A DNA stretch of 64,000 nucleotides. It comes from Gallionella sp. GTDB taxonomy: Bacteria; Pseudomonadota; Gammaproteobacteria; Burkholderiales; Gallionellaceae. The translations under genes and the position numbers were made by a program. Shown here piece by piece: positions 53,425 to 64,000 of this stretch. The first letter of the stretch is position 1, and every line of letters starts with the position of its first letter. Under the pieces are notes generated by a model. It did not search any database and was not told the DNA's origin. It saw only the letters and a list, made by a program, of their open reading frames with translations. Location of the stretch: the NCBI GenBank assembly GCA_028687575.1, contig JAQTZW010000007.1:62001-126000 (forward strand), read 5' to 3'.

Positions 53425-54007
53425 AAAGGCAAACGACAGGAATGAGGAAACAGGATTGAGTGACAAGAAAAATTGCCTCCCTCAATCCTTGAGCCACGCC
53501 CCTGCATCCTCAATCCTGCATCCCCAATCCTCAATTCCCACTGGCACTTTGCTGGCCTTCGACTTCGGCACACAGCGCATCGGTGTGGCGGTGGGCAACA
53601 CGATCTCCACCAATCCTCAACCGTTGACCACCATAGACGAAGAGAAGAACGAGCTACGTTTTGCAGCCATCGCTGCGCTGATCACCGAGTGGCAGCCGAC
53701 TCTGCTGCTGGTCGGGCTGCCGCGCAACGAAGATGGCACGGACCATGAGTTGACCGCGCTGTGCCGCCGTTTCGCCAAGCGCCTGCACGGGCGATTCGGG
53801 CTACCAACCCTGTGGGTGGACGAGCGTTTCACCTCGCTGTCCGCCAGCGAACAATTGAGCAAGCAAGGCATCAGGGGGCGGGCGCAGCAGCGTCTGTTAG
53901 ACCAGTATGCCGCGCAACAAATCATGCAGGCTTATTTCGACGAGCCTGCGGCCTGTGAAATCGTCAATGCCGACAGAGGAAAACATGAGCAATCCGCAAC
54001 TGAATAA
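53408..54007 (+). CDS. ruvX: Putative pre-16S rRNA nuclease YqgF/RuvX (N-terminal boundary uncertain)
   Basis: [46 protein letters not shown]; about 45 extra N-terminal residues partly encoded by a heptamer array. Confidence 0.9.
   Translation: MPDMPEKANDRNEETGLSDKKNCLPQSLSHAPASSILHPQSSIPTGTLLAFDFGTQRIGVAVGNTISTNPQPLTTIDEEKNELRFAAIAALITEWQPTLLLVGLPRNEDGTDHELTALCRRFAKRLHGRFGLPTLWVDERFTSLSASEQLSKQGIRGRAQQRLLDQYAAQQIMQAYFDEPAACEIVNADRGKHEQSATE
53476..53538. repeat. Degenerate heptanucleotide array (consensus CAATCCT/AGGATTG)
   Basis: Nine consecutive 7-mers: cctccct caatcct tgagcca cgcccct gcatcct caatcct gcatccc caatcct caattcc; three are exactly caatcct. Confidence 0.75.
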
Positions 54008-54941
54008 ACACGGCGAACTGCAGCACCTGCTCTCCACCGAAGGGCTGCCGGCTCGCATCATGCGCGAGATACTCGATCGCGCTGCAACTTTTCTTGAGGA
54101 CACCGAGGGGCATGAATTCAAGAAGGTGCCGCTACTGCACGGCAAATCGGTGTTCAACGTGTTCTTCGAGAACAGCACCCGCACCCGCACCACCTTCGAA
54201 ATTGCCGCCAAGAAGCTCTCCGCTGACGTGGTCAATCTCAACATAGGCTCTTCTTCCACCAGCAAGGGCGAGACGCTGCTGGATACGGTAGATAACCTGT
54301 GCGCGATGCATGCCGACATGTTCGTTGTGCGGCATTCGTCCAGTGGCGCGGCGCATCTTATCGCCCGTCATGTAGCGCCCGAGATACACGTCATCAACGC
54401 CGGTGACGGACGCCATGCGCATCCCACTCAAGCGCTGCTGGACATGTACACCATTCGTCATTACAAGAAGGAGTTTCACAATCTGCGCGTTGCGATCATC
54501 GGCGACATCCTGCATTCACGCGTGGCGCGTTCGCAGATCCACGCGCTGACCACGCTGGGCGTGCCGGAAGTGCGCGTCATCGCGCCCAAGACGCTGCTGC
54601 CATCACATGTCGAAAAACTGGGTGTGCAGGTCTATCACGACATGGCCGAAGGGCTGAAGGATGTGGATGTGGTAATGACCCTGCGCTTGCAGAACGAACG
54701 CATGCAGGGTGCCTTACTGCCTTCGGCGCAGGAATTCTTCAAGTATTACGGCCTGACCCAGGAGCGGCTGTCGTTGGCCAGACCCGATGCCATCGTGATG
54801 CACCCCGGCCCGATGAATCGCGGCGTGGAGATAGATTCCAGCGTGGCCGACGGTCCTCAAGCGGTCATTCTGCCGCAGGTCACCTTCGGGGTCGCAGTCA
54901 GGATGGCGGTGATGAGTACATTGGCAGGGAGCGGAAAATGA
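53985..54941 (+). CDS. pyrB: Aspartate carbamoyltransferase catalytic subunit
   Basis: [44 protein letters not shown]. Confidence 0.97.
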   Translation: MSNPQLNKHGELQHLLSTEGLPARIMREILDRAATFLEDTEGHEFKKVPLLHGKSVFNVFFENSTRTRTTFEIAAKKLSADVVNLNIGSSSTSKGETLLDTVDNLCAMHADMFVVRHSSSGAAHLIARHVAPEIHVINAGDGRHAHPTQALLDMYTIRHYKKEFHNLRVAIIGDILHSRVARSQIHALTTLGVPEVRVIAPKTLLPSHVEKLGVQVYHDMAEGLKDVDVVMTLRLQNERMQGALLPSAQEFFKYYGLTQERLSLARPDAIVMHPGPMNRGVEIDSSVADGPQAVILPQVTFGVAVRMAVMSTLAGSGK

Positions 54942-56212
54942 ACATCCATATCAAGAATGGTCGCCTGATAGACCCAAAAAACAGGCTGGACGCGCAACAA
55001 GACGTGTTCATCTCCACACGGCGCATCGTTGGAATCGGTGCGGCACCTGAAGGCTTCATTGCCGACCAACTGATAGACGCTGCCGGATTGATTGTGATGC
55101 CGGGTCTGGTAGACGTGGCAGCACGCCTGCGCGAACCGGGCTATGAATACCGCGCCACGCTGGAATCAGAAATGAGCGCCGCCGTTGCGGGCGGGGTGAC
55201 TTCGTTGTCGTGTCCGCCAGACACCGATCCGCCGCTGGATGAGCCGGGTTTGGTCGAAATGTTGAAGCGTCGTGCCCGCGTGTTGAACCAATGTCGCGTA
55301 TTCCCGGTGGGTGCGCTGACCACCGGCCTGAAAGGGACGGAACTCACCGAAATGATCGAGCTGACCGATGCTGGTTGCAAGGCGTTCAGCCAAGCCGATG
55401 TGCCACTCACCGATACCCGCGTGTTGCTGCGAGCCATGCAATATGCCGCGACCTTCGGCTATCGGGTGTGGCTGCGCCCGCAGGACAGCTACCTCGCCAA
55501 GAACGGTGTCGCACACGACGGCGAAGTGGCGACCCGGCTGGGATTGCCCGCCATCCCAGTGGTTGCAGAGACCATCGCACTTTCCACTATGCTGCAACTG
55601 GCGCGTGAGACTGGCGTAACACTGCACGTTTGCCGGCTATCGAGTGCGGCGGGGGTGGAGATGGTGCGCGCCGCCAAGCAGGAAGGTTTGGCGGTGACCT
55701 GTGACGTATCCATCAATCATGTCCACCTGACCGAGATGGACATCGGCTATTTCGATTCCAACTGCCATCTGACACCGCCGCTGCGTAGCCATCGTGACCG
55801 CGCCGGGTTGCTGGCCGGGTTGCTGGACGGCACGATAGATGCGATCTGCTCCAACCATTCACCGGTGGACGACGATGCCAAGCTTTTGCCTTTCGCGGAA
55901 GCCGAAGCGGGTGCTACAGGTTTGGAGTTGCTGCTGCCGCTGGTGCTGAAATGGGCGGCACAGGAGCGCGTGCCGCTACTCGATGCGCTGTCGCACATCA
56001 CTATCAATCCCGCGCAGTTGCTGGGACAGAAGATGGGCCATCTGTCGGTCGGCGCACATGCCGACATCTGCATCTTCGATCCGGAAGCGGCATGGAAGGT
56101 CGAGCCCGCCGCGCTGAAGAGTCAGGGTAAAAACACGCCGTTCAACGGCTACGAGATGCAAGGCAGAGTATGCTATACCCTGCTGGACGGGCAGCTGGTA
56201 TATCGGGCGTAA
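54938..56212 (+). CDS. Dihydroorotase-like protein lacking catalytic histidines (PyrX/PyrC'-type)
   Basis: Dihydroorotase fold sequence ([37 protein letters not shown]) but HxH replaced by AAR-context; overlaps pyrB stop. Confidence 0.9.
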   Translation: MNIHIKNGRLIDPKNRLDAQQDVFISTRRIVGIGAAPEGFIADQLIDAAGLIVMPGLVDVAARLREPGYEYRATLESEMSAAVAGGVTSLSCPPDTDPPLDEPGLVEMLKRRARVLNQCRVFPVGALTTGLKGTELTEMIELTDAGCKAFSQADVPLTDTRVLLRAMQYAATFGYRVWLRPQDSYLAKNGVAHDGEVATRLGLPAIPVVAETIALSTMLQLARETGVTLHVCRLSSAAGVEMVRAAKQEGLAVTCDVSINHVHLTEMDIGYFDSNCHLTPPLRSHRDRAGLLAGLLDGTIDAICSNHSPVDDDAKLLPFAEAEAGATGLELLLPLVLKWAAQERVPLLDALSHITINPAQLLGQKMGHLSVGAHADICIFDPEAAWKVEPAALKSQGKNTPFNGYEMQGRVCYTLLDGQLVYRA

Positions 56213-56342
56213 CGCCGCCGCGCAACAGTGCGGTGAAGAAGCGGTCAGGTGTCCGTCATGCATAATCGGGAGGGCGAGTAGTACTTGGATTTGGGCTATT
56301 AATTCAGCTTTGCGGAGTGAACATCACGAGGCTAGGGATAAC

Positions 56343-58298
56343 ATGAATTCCGATATACCACTGTCTAAAATGGCATCCCGTTGTCATAACGGTATTACCG
56401 CATGGCTGGTATTGGCGGTTTTGCTCGTTGTGACGCTGTTGAGTTGTTGGCTGACAAATGATCATGTTCACAAGCATGCCTCGGATCGTTTTGAGTTTGA
56501 GGTACAGCAGGATAGTCGGGCCATACTCAAACGCATGCAGGGCTATGAACAGGTACTGCGGGGAGGGGTCGGGCTGTTCCTCGCGAGCGATGAGGTGACG
56601 CGGAAAGATTGGCAGGCTTATGTAAGCAACTTGCAGATCGAGGCAGATTGGCCGGGTATTCAGGGGATAGGTTATGCCGACATGGTGGCAGCCGTGGATC
56701 GGGATGCGTATATCACTTCGGTGCGTCGTGAAGGCTTTCCGGATTTCACGATAAGGCCACAAGGGGCGAGGCAGCAGTACAGCAGTATCACCTATCTGGA
56801 GCCTTTCAACGCGCGCAATCGGCGCGCTTTCGGCTACGACATGTTTGCCGACCCGATACGCCGTGCAGCAATGATCCAGGCGCGAGATAGTGGCAAGCCG
56901 GCGGTATCCGGGAAAGTGAAGCTGGTGCAGGAGAACGGAGAAGACGTGCAGGCCGGTTTTCTGATGTATCTGCCTCGCTACCGTAACGGGGCATCAGTTC
57001 AGACGGAGGAACAGCGCAGGGCGGCACTACTGGGCTATGTCTATAGCCCATTCCGGGCAAAGGATCTGATGCAGGGGATATTCGGCAGCGAAGCTTCCGC
57101 GTTGGTTAACTTTCGGATCTATGACGGAACGACAAGCAGTGCCGACTCACTGCTTTATTCATCAGCCGACGAGATGGACAGCGCAGCTGTCAGGCCGCAG
57201 TTCTCAAGCACCCAGCAGATCAAACTGCCAGGGCATATCTGGACGGTGCGCTTCGATAGTAGCCACGCCTTCGAGGAAGAAGCGAAGAGCATCCAGCCGT
57301 TGTTGGTAGGCATTGCTGGCTTGGTAGTAGATGCACTGATTTTTGCCATCATATGGTCTCATACCTACAACTACAGGCGCGCGGTCAAATATGCAAAGGA
57401 AAAGGAGCTGCTGATTAATCGACTGGAGGCCGCTGCTTCTGCAGGTATTGTCGGCATTTGGGAGTGGGATATAGCCAAGAGTATGCTGCTCTGGGATAAG
57501 GTGATGTATCAGCTTTACGGGCTGGAGAGCCAGCAAGGCGGTAACGCTTACGAGGCATGGCTAAAGGCGCTACATCCAGAAGACCGGCTACGCATCCAGC
57601 GAGAAATACAGGATGCACTGCATGGAGAGCGTGAATACGCTGCCGAGTTTCGGGTCATCTGGCCGGACGGTTCTGTTCACTACCTCAAATCTGTATCACG
57701 TACCACACTTGACGAGCAGGGCAAGCCTGTTCGCATGGTGGGCGTGAATTATGATCTGACCGAACAAAAACAAATCCAGCACGAACTCGACAGTTTGGCG
57801 TTCTATGATCAGATGACGACACTGCCCAATCGTCGGTTGCTGGAAGATCGGCTGGATCAAGCCATTTTTCATGCCAAGCGAGATAACCATAAGTTATCGC
57901 TGCTGTTCATTGATCTGGATAAGTTCAAGCAGATCAATGATGAACAGGGACACAAGGTTGGAGACTGGTTGCTGAAACAGGCAGCAGAACGTATTCAGGG
58001 ATGTATTCGGGCTTCTGATACGGCGGCGCGCATCGGTGGTGACGAATTTGTGGTGCTATTGCCGGAAGTGGGTGAGGAGGGAGTCAGAGTGGCCGAGAAG
58101 ATCAGGGCTGCACTCGATCAACCGTTTGTCATGGAGGGAGGGATGGTGCTAGACATTTCTTCCAGCATCGGTATGGCAGTTTATCCTGATCACGCGGATA
58201 ACGAGCATGACCTGATGCTGTGTGGCGATGCGGCCATGTACAAGGCAAAAAATTCAGGGCGAAATCTGGTGGTGATTTTTGCAGAAAAGAAAGCTTGA
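56343..58298 (+). CDS. CHASE-PAS-GGDEF diguanylate cyclase
   Basis: Periplasmic CHASE-like WPGIQGIGYADMV...VTRKDWQAYV; PAS/PAC; LPNRRLLEDRLDQAI; RIGGDEFVVLLPEV with RASD I-site 5 residues upstream. Confidence 0.92.
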   Translation: MNSDIPLSKMASRCHNGITAWLVLAVLLVVTLLSCWLTNDHVHKHASDRFEFEVQQDSRAILKRMQGYEQVLRGGVGLFLASDEVTRKDWQAYVSNLQIEADWPGIQGIGYADMVAAVDRDAYITSVRREGFPDFTIRPQGARQQYSSITYLEPFNARNRRAFGYDMFADPIRRAAMIQARDSGKPAVSGKVKLVQENGEDVQAGFLMYLPRYRNGASVQTEEQRRAALLGYVYSPFRAKDLMQGIFGSEASALVNFRIYDGTTSSADSLLYSSADEMDSAAVRPQFSSTQQIKLPGHIWTVRFDSSHAFEEEAKSIQPLLVGIAGLVVDALIFAIIWSHTYNYRRAVKYAKEKELLINRLEAAASAGIVGIWEWDIAKSMLLWDKVMYQLYGLESQQGGNAYEAWLKALHPEDRLRIQREIQDALHGEREYAAEFRVIWPDGSVHYLKSVSRTTLDEQGKPVRMVGVNYDLTEQKQIQHELDSLAFYDQMTTLPNRRLLEDRLDQAIFHAKRDNHKLSLLFIDLDKFKQINDEQGHKVGDWLLKQAAERIQGCIRASDTAARIGGDEFVVLLPEVGEEGVRVAEKIRAALDQPFVMEGGMVLDISSSIGMAVYPDHADNEHDLMLCGDAAMYKAKNSGRNLVVIFAEKKA

Positions 58299-58437
58299 CG
58301 CTCGTATCGTCAGTATGACTTCTGATATTGTCCGGCGGGTTGACGTAACCTGTGTTTCAGTATCATCGCAACAGGCCAGCGGCTGAGCTGGCTTCTAATC
58401 ATAGTAGAATGCTCGGCTTCACACATCTGATCTGAAT

Positions 58438-60609
58438 ATGAATCCATTACTCGATTTTTCCGGTCTGCCGCGCTTTGAGCAGATCAAACCCGAACATATC
58501 GCGCCGGCCATCGAGCAATTGCTGGCCGAGAACCGCGCGCTGATCGAGCGGCTGCTGGCCGACGATGCGCCGCCGACCTGGCAGGATTTCATCGTGCCGA
58601 TGGAAGATGCGCACGAGCGCGTGTCACGCGCCTGGGGGCCGGCGGGCCACCTCAACATGGTGATGAATTCGCCGGAGTTGCGCGAGGCGTACAACGCGAC
58701 CTTGCCGGTAATCACCCAGTATTACGCCGAGCTGGGACAAAACCTCGCGCTGTTCGAGAAGTACAAGGCATTGCGCGCAAGCGCCGAATTCGACGGTCTG
58801 AGTGCAGCGCGCAAAAAAATCATCGAGAACGAGTTGCGTGATTTCCGTCTCGGCGGTGCGGAATTGCCCGACGACAAAAAGGCGCGCTATCTGGCAATCC
58901 AGGAGCGGCAGTCCGAACTGGCTTCGCGCTTTTCCGACAATCTGCTGGATGCGACCAATGACTTTACGCTGGTCATTCAGAGCCGCGACGAGCTTGCCGG
59001 CCTGCCGGAGGATGTGTTGCAGGCCGCAGAGCAGGCGGCGCAGGCCGCCAACAAGGCCGGCTGGCTGTTCACGCTGAAGGCACCCTCCTATCTGCCGGTG
59101 ATGCAGTTTGCCGACAACCGTGAGCTGCGCGAGCGGATGTACCGCGCGTATTCGACACGCGCCTCGGAATTCGGCAAGCCGGACTGGGATAATTCGCCGC
59201 TGATGGACGAGATCGTGGCGTTGCGCGGTGAAGAGGCGCGGCTGCTGGGTTTCGCCAATTTTGGCGAATTGTCGCTGGCCGCCAAGATGGCCGAGACTCC
59301 GCAGCAGGTGGTGACCTTCATGCGCGAACTGGCCAGCCGGGCGCGGCCCTTCGCGGAAAAAGACCTGGCCGAACTGCGCGCATTCGCCGCCTGCGAACTG
59401 GGTCTGGTCGAGTTGCACTCCTGGGATGTCAGCTACGCCAGCGAAAAGTTGCGCGAGCAACGCTATGCCTTCTCCGAACAGGAAGTGAAGCAATATTTCC
59501 CCGAAGATGCGGTTCTGGCGGGTCTGTTCAAGCTGGTCGAGACGCTCTACGGGCTGTTCATCACGCCCGCCGCAGCGCCGCTTTGGCACGAATCGGTGCG
59601 TTTCTTCGACATCCGCGACGAACAGGACGCGCTGGTCGGCCAGTTCTATTTCGATCTGTACGCGCGCGCCAGCAAGCGCGGCGGTGCGTGGATGGACGAC
59701 GCGATCAGTCGCCGCCGGCTAACCCCAAATCCCCCTCCAACTCCCCCTTGTGCGAGCTTCCGCTATGCGGAATGCCTGCTTACCCCACTTCAGGGGGAGA
59801 GCCGAGTCAGCTCCTCCCCTGATAAGGGGTGGTTGGGAGGGGTTGGTACTGATAAAACCACAATCATCCAGACCCCCGTCGCCTACATGAACTGCAACTT
59901 CTCGGCACCGGTGGGCGGCAAGCCCGCGCTGTTCACCCACGACGAAGTCATCACGCTGTTCCACGAATTTGGTCACGGCCTGCATCACCTGCTCACCGAG
60001 GTGGAAGACCTGGCGGTGTCCGGCATCAGCGGCGTGGAATGGGACGCGGTCGAATTGCCCAGCCAGTTCATGGAGAACTACTGCTGGGAATGGGACGTGT
60101 TGCTGGACATGACGCGCCACACTGAGACCGGCGAGCCGCTGCCGCGCGCGTTGTTCGACAAGATGCTGGCGGCGAAGAATTTTCAAAGCGGCCTGCAAAC
60201 CCTGCGTCAGATCGAATTCGCGCTGTTCGACATGCTGATGCACAGCGACTTTATGCCCGGTGGCGGCAAGAGCATCTTGCAATTGCTGGACGAAGTACGC
60301 GCCGAAGTCGCGGTATTGGTTCCGCCAGAATTCAATCGTTTTCCGAACAGCTTTTCGCACATCTTCGCCGGCGGTTACGCGGCCGGATATTACAGCTACA
60401 AGTGGGCGGAAGTGTTGTCCGCCGATGCTTACAGCCTGTTTGAGGAGCACGGCGTGCTCAATCCGGATGTCGGGGCGCGCTTCAGGGCCGAAGTGCTGGC
60501 GATGGGCGGCAGCCGCCCGGCTATGGAATCATTCGCGGCGTTCCGGGGCCGCGCGCCCGAGATAGACGCACTGCTGCGCCACAACGGCCTAGCCGGTGAC
60601 GCCCGATGA
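58438..60609 (+). CDS. prlC: Oligopeptidase A (M3 family), with internal repeat-derived insertion
   Basis: [21 protein letters not shown] zinc site; [46 protein letters not shown]. Confidence 0.95.
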   Translation: MNPLLDFSGLPRFEQIKPEHIAPAIEQLLAENRALIERLLADDAPPTWQDFIVPMEDAHERVSRAWGPAGHLNMVMNSPELREAYNATLPVITQYYAELGQNLALFEKYKALRASAEFDGLSAARKKIIENELRDFRLGGAELPDDKKARYLAIQERQSELASRFSDNLLDATNDFTLVIQSRDELAGLPEDVLQAAEQAAQAANKAGWLFTLKAPSYLPVMQFADNRELRERMYRAYSTRASEFGKPDWDNSPLMDEIVALRGEEARLLGFANFGELSLAAKMAETPQQVVTFMRELASRARPFAEKDLAELRAFAACELGLVELHSWDVSYASEKLREQRYAFSEQEVKQYFPEDAVLAGLFKLVETLYGLFITPAAAPLWHESVRFFDIRDEQDALVGQFYFDLYARASKRGGAWMDDAISRRRLTPNPPPTPPCASFRYAECLLTPLQGESRVSSSPDKGWLGGVGTDKTTIIQTPVAYMNCNFSAPVGGKPALFTHDEVITLFHEFGHGLHHLLTEVEDLAVSGISGVEWDAVELPSQFMENYCWEWDVLLDMTRHTETGEPLPRALFDKMLAAKNFQSGLQTLRQIEFALFDMLMHSDFMPGGGKSILQLLDEVRAEVAVLVPPEFNRFPNSFSHIFAGGYAAGYYSYKWAEVLSADAYSLFEEHGVLNPDVGARFRAEVLAMGGSRPAMESFAAFRGRAPEIDALLRHNGLAGDAR
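59721..59846. repeat. Palindromic repeat inserted in frame within prlC
   Basis: Outer arms aaccccaaatccccctccaac / gttgggaggggtt, inner hairpins cccacttcaggggg-type and ttccgc-tat-gcggaa; relates to the apbE copy through the stretch ctcctcccctga. Confidence 0.78.
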
Positions 60610-61367
60610 AGCTGGCGACCTGGAACGTCAATTCCCTGAAAGTGCGGCTGCCGCAGGTGCTGGATTGGCTGGCCGCCAATCCGGTGGACGTGCTGTGCCT
60701 GCAGGAGACCAAGCAGCAGGATGCCGATTTCCCGCAGGCCGAGCTGATGACGGCGGGCTATCACAGCGTATTCGCCGGGCAGAAGACCTACAACGGCGTG
60801 GCAATCCTGAGCCGTGCGCCAGCTGCCGATGTGCAGGTCGGCATCCCCGGTTTTGCCGACGAGCAGAAGCGCGTGATCGCCGCGACCTTCGGCGAGGTGC
60901 GGGTGGTGGATGTCTACATCCCCAACGGGCAGAGCGTGGATTCCGACAAATACCCGTACAAGCTGGGCTGGCTGGCCGCGTTGCGCGACTGGCTGGCGCA
61001 GGAGCTGTCGCGCCATCCGAAGCTGGTCTTGTTGGGCGATTACAACATCGCGCCGGAAGACCGCGACGTGCATGACCCGAAAGCGTGGGAGGGCAATGTG
61101 CTGGTGAGTGACCCGGAACGCGCCGCTTTCCAGTCGTTGTTGGCGCTGGGCTTACGCGACAGCTTCCGCCTCTTCGAGCAGCCGGACAAATCCTTCAGCT
61201 GGTGGGATTACCGCATGATGGCGTTCCGCCGCAACATGGGCATGCGCATAGACCACATCCTCGTCAGCGACGCGCTGGTCGCGCAGTGCAAAGGCTGTGT
61301 GATAGACAAGACCCCGCGCAAACTGGAGCGACCATCCGATCACACGCCGGTGGTGGTGGAGCTGTAA
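60606..61367 (+). CDS. xthA: Exodeoxyribonuclease III
   Basis: [64 protein letters not shown]. Confidence 0.96.
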   Translation: MKLATWNVNSLKVRLPQVLDWLAANPVDVLCLQETKQQDADFPQAELMTAGYHSVFAGQKTYNGVAILSRAPAADVQVGIPGFADEQKRVIAATFGEVRVVDVYIPNGQSVDSDKYPYKLGWLAALRDWLAQELSRHPKLVLLGDYNIAPEDRDVHDPKAWEGNVLVSDPERAAFQSLLALGLRDSFRLFEQPDKSFSWWDYRMMAFRRNMGMRIDHILVSDALVAQCKGCVIDKTPRKLERPSDHTPVVVEL

Positions 61368-61440
61368 TCTGATGACCTCTAGTGCGGAGTTTGTTGCATC
61401 ACCTGCCAATCTTGAACAGGCTTGCGCATTAATTTCAACA

Positions 61441-61690
61441 GTAACTTCGCCGGGGGTTGCCCGGCAGCAAGTTACTTTCCTTTGCGTCGCCAAAGGAAAG
61501 CAACCAAAGGAAAGGCGACCCCGGTTTGCCGCCCGCTGCGCGGGTTCCCTGCGTTGCTCGGCAGGTCAGGCGTCTGCGGAACTCGCGCTGCGCGCTCAGA
61601 CAGTCCTCGCCGACACCCCCTGACCAGCCTCCGCTACTCGGCGGCACACAGGGGGATGAGAGGCGGAGGGCATCCCAGACACTCTGACAT
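61441..61690. repeat. Intergenic structured repeat (dispersed-repeat type that creates spurious ORFs)
   Basis: Imperfect palindrome gtaactt...aagttac (61441-61475) followed by perfect ctttcctttg-cgtcgc-caaaggaaag (61475-61500); overlapping ORFs open in several frames (FLCVAKGKQPKERRPRFAARCAGSLR...). Confidence 0.65.
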
Positions 61691-61729
61691 TGATTGATGG
61701 GCGGTTATGCTCATCTTATCCAGCCAACC

Positions 61730-62893
61730 TCAGCCGTTCGCGCCGAACATCATCCTTTTTGCGACGAACTTCTTGGCCAGCGGCAGGCAGTCCAGCGCGC
61801 TGAGCGCGGCGGCGCGGGTGGTGCCCAGCAGCGGCAGGTCGTTGGAAAACAGCCGCACCAAACTGTCGGTGAAGCGGATGCCGGCTTCACGGTCGAGGCG
61901 GCGGTCGGCTCGATAGGCGGCGAGCATATCATCGGAACCCAGTGTTGCCGGTGTCGCGTCCAGTATCACCTGCGCCAAGTCCCAGGCGTCGCGCAATCCC
62001 AGATTGAAGCCCTGACCCGCCACCGGGTGCATGGTCTGCGCAGCGTTGCCGAGCAGTACGACGTGCGGCAACGGGGTCTGTTGTGGCGCTTTCTTCAGTC
62101 CCAGCGGGAAGCAACTGCGTTTGCTGGCGCTGACGAAATCGCCGACCCGGTCGCCGAAGTGGGCGTGCAACTCGGTTAGGAAGGTTGCGTCGTCCCATTC
62201 CAACATTTCCTGTGCGCGGTCGTGTGGCGCGGTCCAGACGATCTCGTAGCCATCCATGTAGGGTAGCAGTGCGACCGGGCCTTGCGCGGTGAAACGCTCG
62301 AACGCGGTGTCGGCGCGCGGTGCGGTGCAGGTGACATGGGCGATGACGGCGCTCTGGCCGTAGTCGCGGAAGGCGGGCGGGTGTTTTTCGGCTAGCAGCC
62401 GGCCACCATCGGCGACCACCGCGAGGCGGGCGCGTAGCGCGTACTCGGCATCACCCTGCCGGTAGCGGATGACGGCTTGGTCGTCCGAGCTTTCCAGCGC
62501 GGTGACGCTCGCGCTGTAGAGGGTTTCGATCGCTTCGCCGCGTAGCGCATCGGTCAGCGCGTCCTGCAACGCCGGGTAGGGCAGTACGTAGCCGAGTTCG
62601 GGGACCTTCATCTCTTTGGCACGCAACAGTGCGCGTCCGAAGCTCTGCTTCTGCGAGATATGGATGGTGCGGATGGGCGACACCTCACGGATGGCGTGCC
62701 ATACGCCCAGCCGATCGAGCAACAGCCGGCTGCCGTAGGACAGCGCGAGCGCGCGCGCATCCGTGCTCGGGGTGTCGGCGGGACGCGCTTCCAGCACGCA
62801 TATCTTCAGCGGGCTGTCCTTGAGGGCCAGCGCCAGCGCACTACCGACCGGCCCGCCGCCGATGATGGCGATGTCGTAATTCGTCTCATTCAT
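61730..62893 (-). CDS. UbiH/UbiF/VisC-family FAD-dependent hydroxylase
   Basis: YDIAIIGGGPVGSALALAL, LLGNAAQTMHPVAGQGFNLGLRDAWDLAQ. Confidence 0.93.
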   Translation of the reverse strand: MNETNYDIAIIGGGPVGSALALALKDSPLKICVLEARPADTPSTDARALALSYGSRLLLDRLGVWHAIREVSPIRTIHISQKQSFGRALLRAKEMKVPELGYVLPYPALQDALTDALRGEAIETLYSASVTALESSDDQAVIRYRQGDAEYALRARLAVVADGGRLLAEKHPPAFRDYGQSAVIAHVTCTAPRADTAFERFTAQGPVALLPYMDGYEIVWTAPHDRAQEMLEWDDATFLTELHAHFGDRVGDFVSASKRSCFPLGLKKAPQQTPLPHVVLLGNAAQTMHPVAGQGFNLGLRDAWDLAQVILDATPATLGSDDMLAAYRADRRLDREAGIRFTDSLVRLFSNDLPLLGTTRAAALSALDCLPLAKKFVAKRMMFGANG

Positions 62894-64000
62894 GTCTCAT
62901 GACCTCTTCGATCTCGTTGACAGATTTGGGGGCTTGCAGGGTAATCACTTCATTGCCGGTCGCGGTGATGACCACATCGTCCTCGATGCGCACACCGATG
63001 TTCCACAACTCGACGGGCACGTCGTCGGCGGGGCGGATGTAGCAGCCGGGCTCGACGGTTAGCACCATGCCGTCCTGCAAGGGGCGCCACTGCTCGCTGC
63101 ATTTGTATTCGCCGACATCGTGCACATCCATGCCCAGCCAGTGTCCGGTGCGGTGCATGTAGAAACGCTTGTAGCTTTCGCTTTCCAGCACGCCGTCCAC
63201 CGTGCCGTGGCACAGCTTCAGGTCTATGAAACCTTGCGCCAATATGCGCAGTGCGGCCTGATGCGGGGCTTCCCAAGAGTAGCCTGGCTGTGCGGCGGCG
63301 ATCGCGGCGGCTTGTGCTTCCAGCACGATCTGGTAAACCGCTTTCTGCGCGCCTAGGAAGCGGCCATTGACCGGATAGGTGCGGGTGATGTCGGACGCGT
63401 AGCCCTGCAACTCGCAGCCGGCGTCTATCAGTAGCAGGTCGCCATCGTGCAGCTTGGCGTCGTTGGCGACGTAGTGCAGCACGCAGGCATTTGCACCTGC
63501 CGCGACGATGGAGGTGTAAGCGGGATCACGCGCGCCGCTGCGGCAGAATTCGTGTAGCAGCTCGGCTTCCACCTGATATTCAAACAGGCCGGGGCGCGTG
63601 TTGCGCATCGCGCGGCGGTGGGCGGCGCAGGAGATGGCGGCGGCGCGGCGCATGATGTCCAGCTCGTGCGCATCCTTGAATAGCCGCATCTCGTTGATCA
63701 GCGCACGGATGTCGCGCAGTTCGTCGGGCGCGCGGATGCCGCTGCGCGCCTTGCTCTGCACCGTGGCACGCAGACGCAGCAGGCGTTCGTCCCATGCGCT
63801 GTCAGCGCCCAGCGGATAGAACAGCGCGGGCTGGTTGCCCAGCAGTTCGGTCAACTTTTCGTCCAGTTGAGCGATGGGGTAGGCCGCGTCCAGGGCGAAA
63901 GTCTCTTTCGCGGCATCCGGGCCGTAACGGAAACCGTCCCAGATCTCGCGCTCCAGATTCTTTTCGCGGCAGAACAGGATGGACTGGCTTGCCGTATCGC
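62886..64000 (-). CDS. pepP: Xaa-Pro aminopeptidase (partial, N-terminus off window)
   Basis: Reverse-strand reading continues in frame to window edge (DTASQSILFCREKNLEREIWDGFRYGPDAAKETFALDAAYPIAQLDEK...); LLIDAGCELQGYASDITRTYPVNG, HRTGHWLGMDVHDVGEY, VLTVEPGCYI. Confidence 0.95.
   Translation of the reverse strand, partial: DTASQSILFCREKNLEREIWDGFRYGPDAAKETFALDAAYPIAQLDEKLTELLGNQPALFYPLGADSAWDERLLRLRATVQSKARSGIRAPDELRDIRALINEMRLFKDAHELDIMRRAAAISCAAHRRAMRNTRPGLFEYQVEAELLHEFCRSGARDPAYTSIVAAGANACVLHYVANDAKLHDGDLLLIDAGCELQGYASDITRTYPVNGRFLGAQKAVYQIVLEAQAAAIAAAQPGYSWEAPHQAALRILAQGFIDLKLCHGTVDGVLESESYKRFYMHRTGHWLGMDVHDVGEYKCSEQWRPLQDGMVLTVEPGCYIRPADDVPVELWNIGVRIEDDVVITATGNEVITLQAPKSVNEIEEVMRHE

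Noticed and set aside
61372-61697. Overlapping ORFs after xthA
   Set aside because: Several frames open at once over palindromic repeat DNA; typical spurious annotation, kept as repeat.

Overview
Gene-dense, mostly syntenic chromosomal window from what looks like a betaproteobacterium. Nitrosomonadales/Gallionellaceae-like is inferred from protein flavour and gene order only; no rRNA or tRNA is present to confirm it. Recognisable blocks: LysM protein-def-fmt-rsmB-DUF4390-ntrY/ntrX; a carbon-metabolism run tkt-gap-pgk-pyk-fba; a membrane/spermidine-synthase-like/TPR fusion; murI and ybiT; an accessory surface/secretion cluster at 19.1-26.5 kb (7TM-DISM histidine kinase, OMP, NarL-type regulator, Slam-like TPR-barrel, candidate secreted cargo, unknown periplasmic protein); gshA-apbE; a regulatory-type PTS (EIIA-HPr-EI); an AT-richer orphan membrane gene; phrB; metX-metW with a strong SAM-II-like riboswitch and terminator; ampG-like; argA; rsmE; trkA; a Pil-Chp chemosensory cluster; yqgE-ruvX-pyrB-pyrC'; a CHASE-PAS-GGDEF protein; prlC, xthA, ubiH-like and pepP (partial). 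Best second-look items: (1) the SAM-II-like riboswitch before metX; (2) related palindromic repeats inserted in frame in apbE and prlC, plus a degenerate heptamer array extending RuvX; (3) the Slam-like/non-lipidated cargo locus with its own two-component system; (4) a G9 tract abutting an OMP start codon; (5) a perfect heptanucleotide tandem array between rsmE and argA; (6) an orphan two-TM protein of unknown function. No CRISPR array, transposase, tRNA or rRNA was found.
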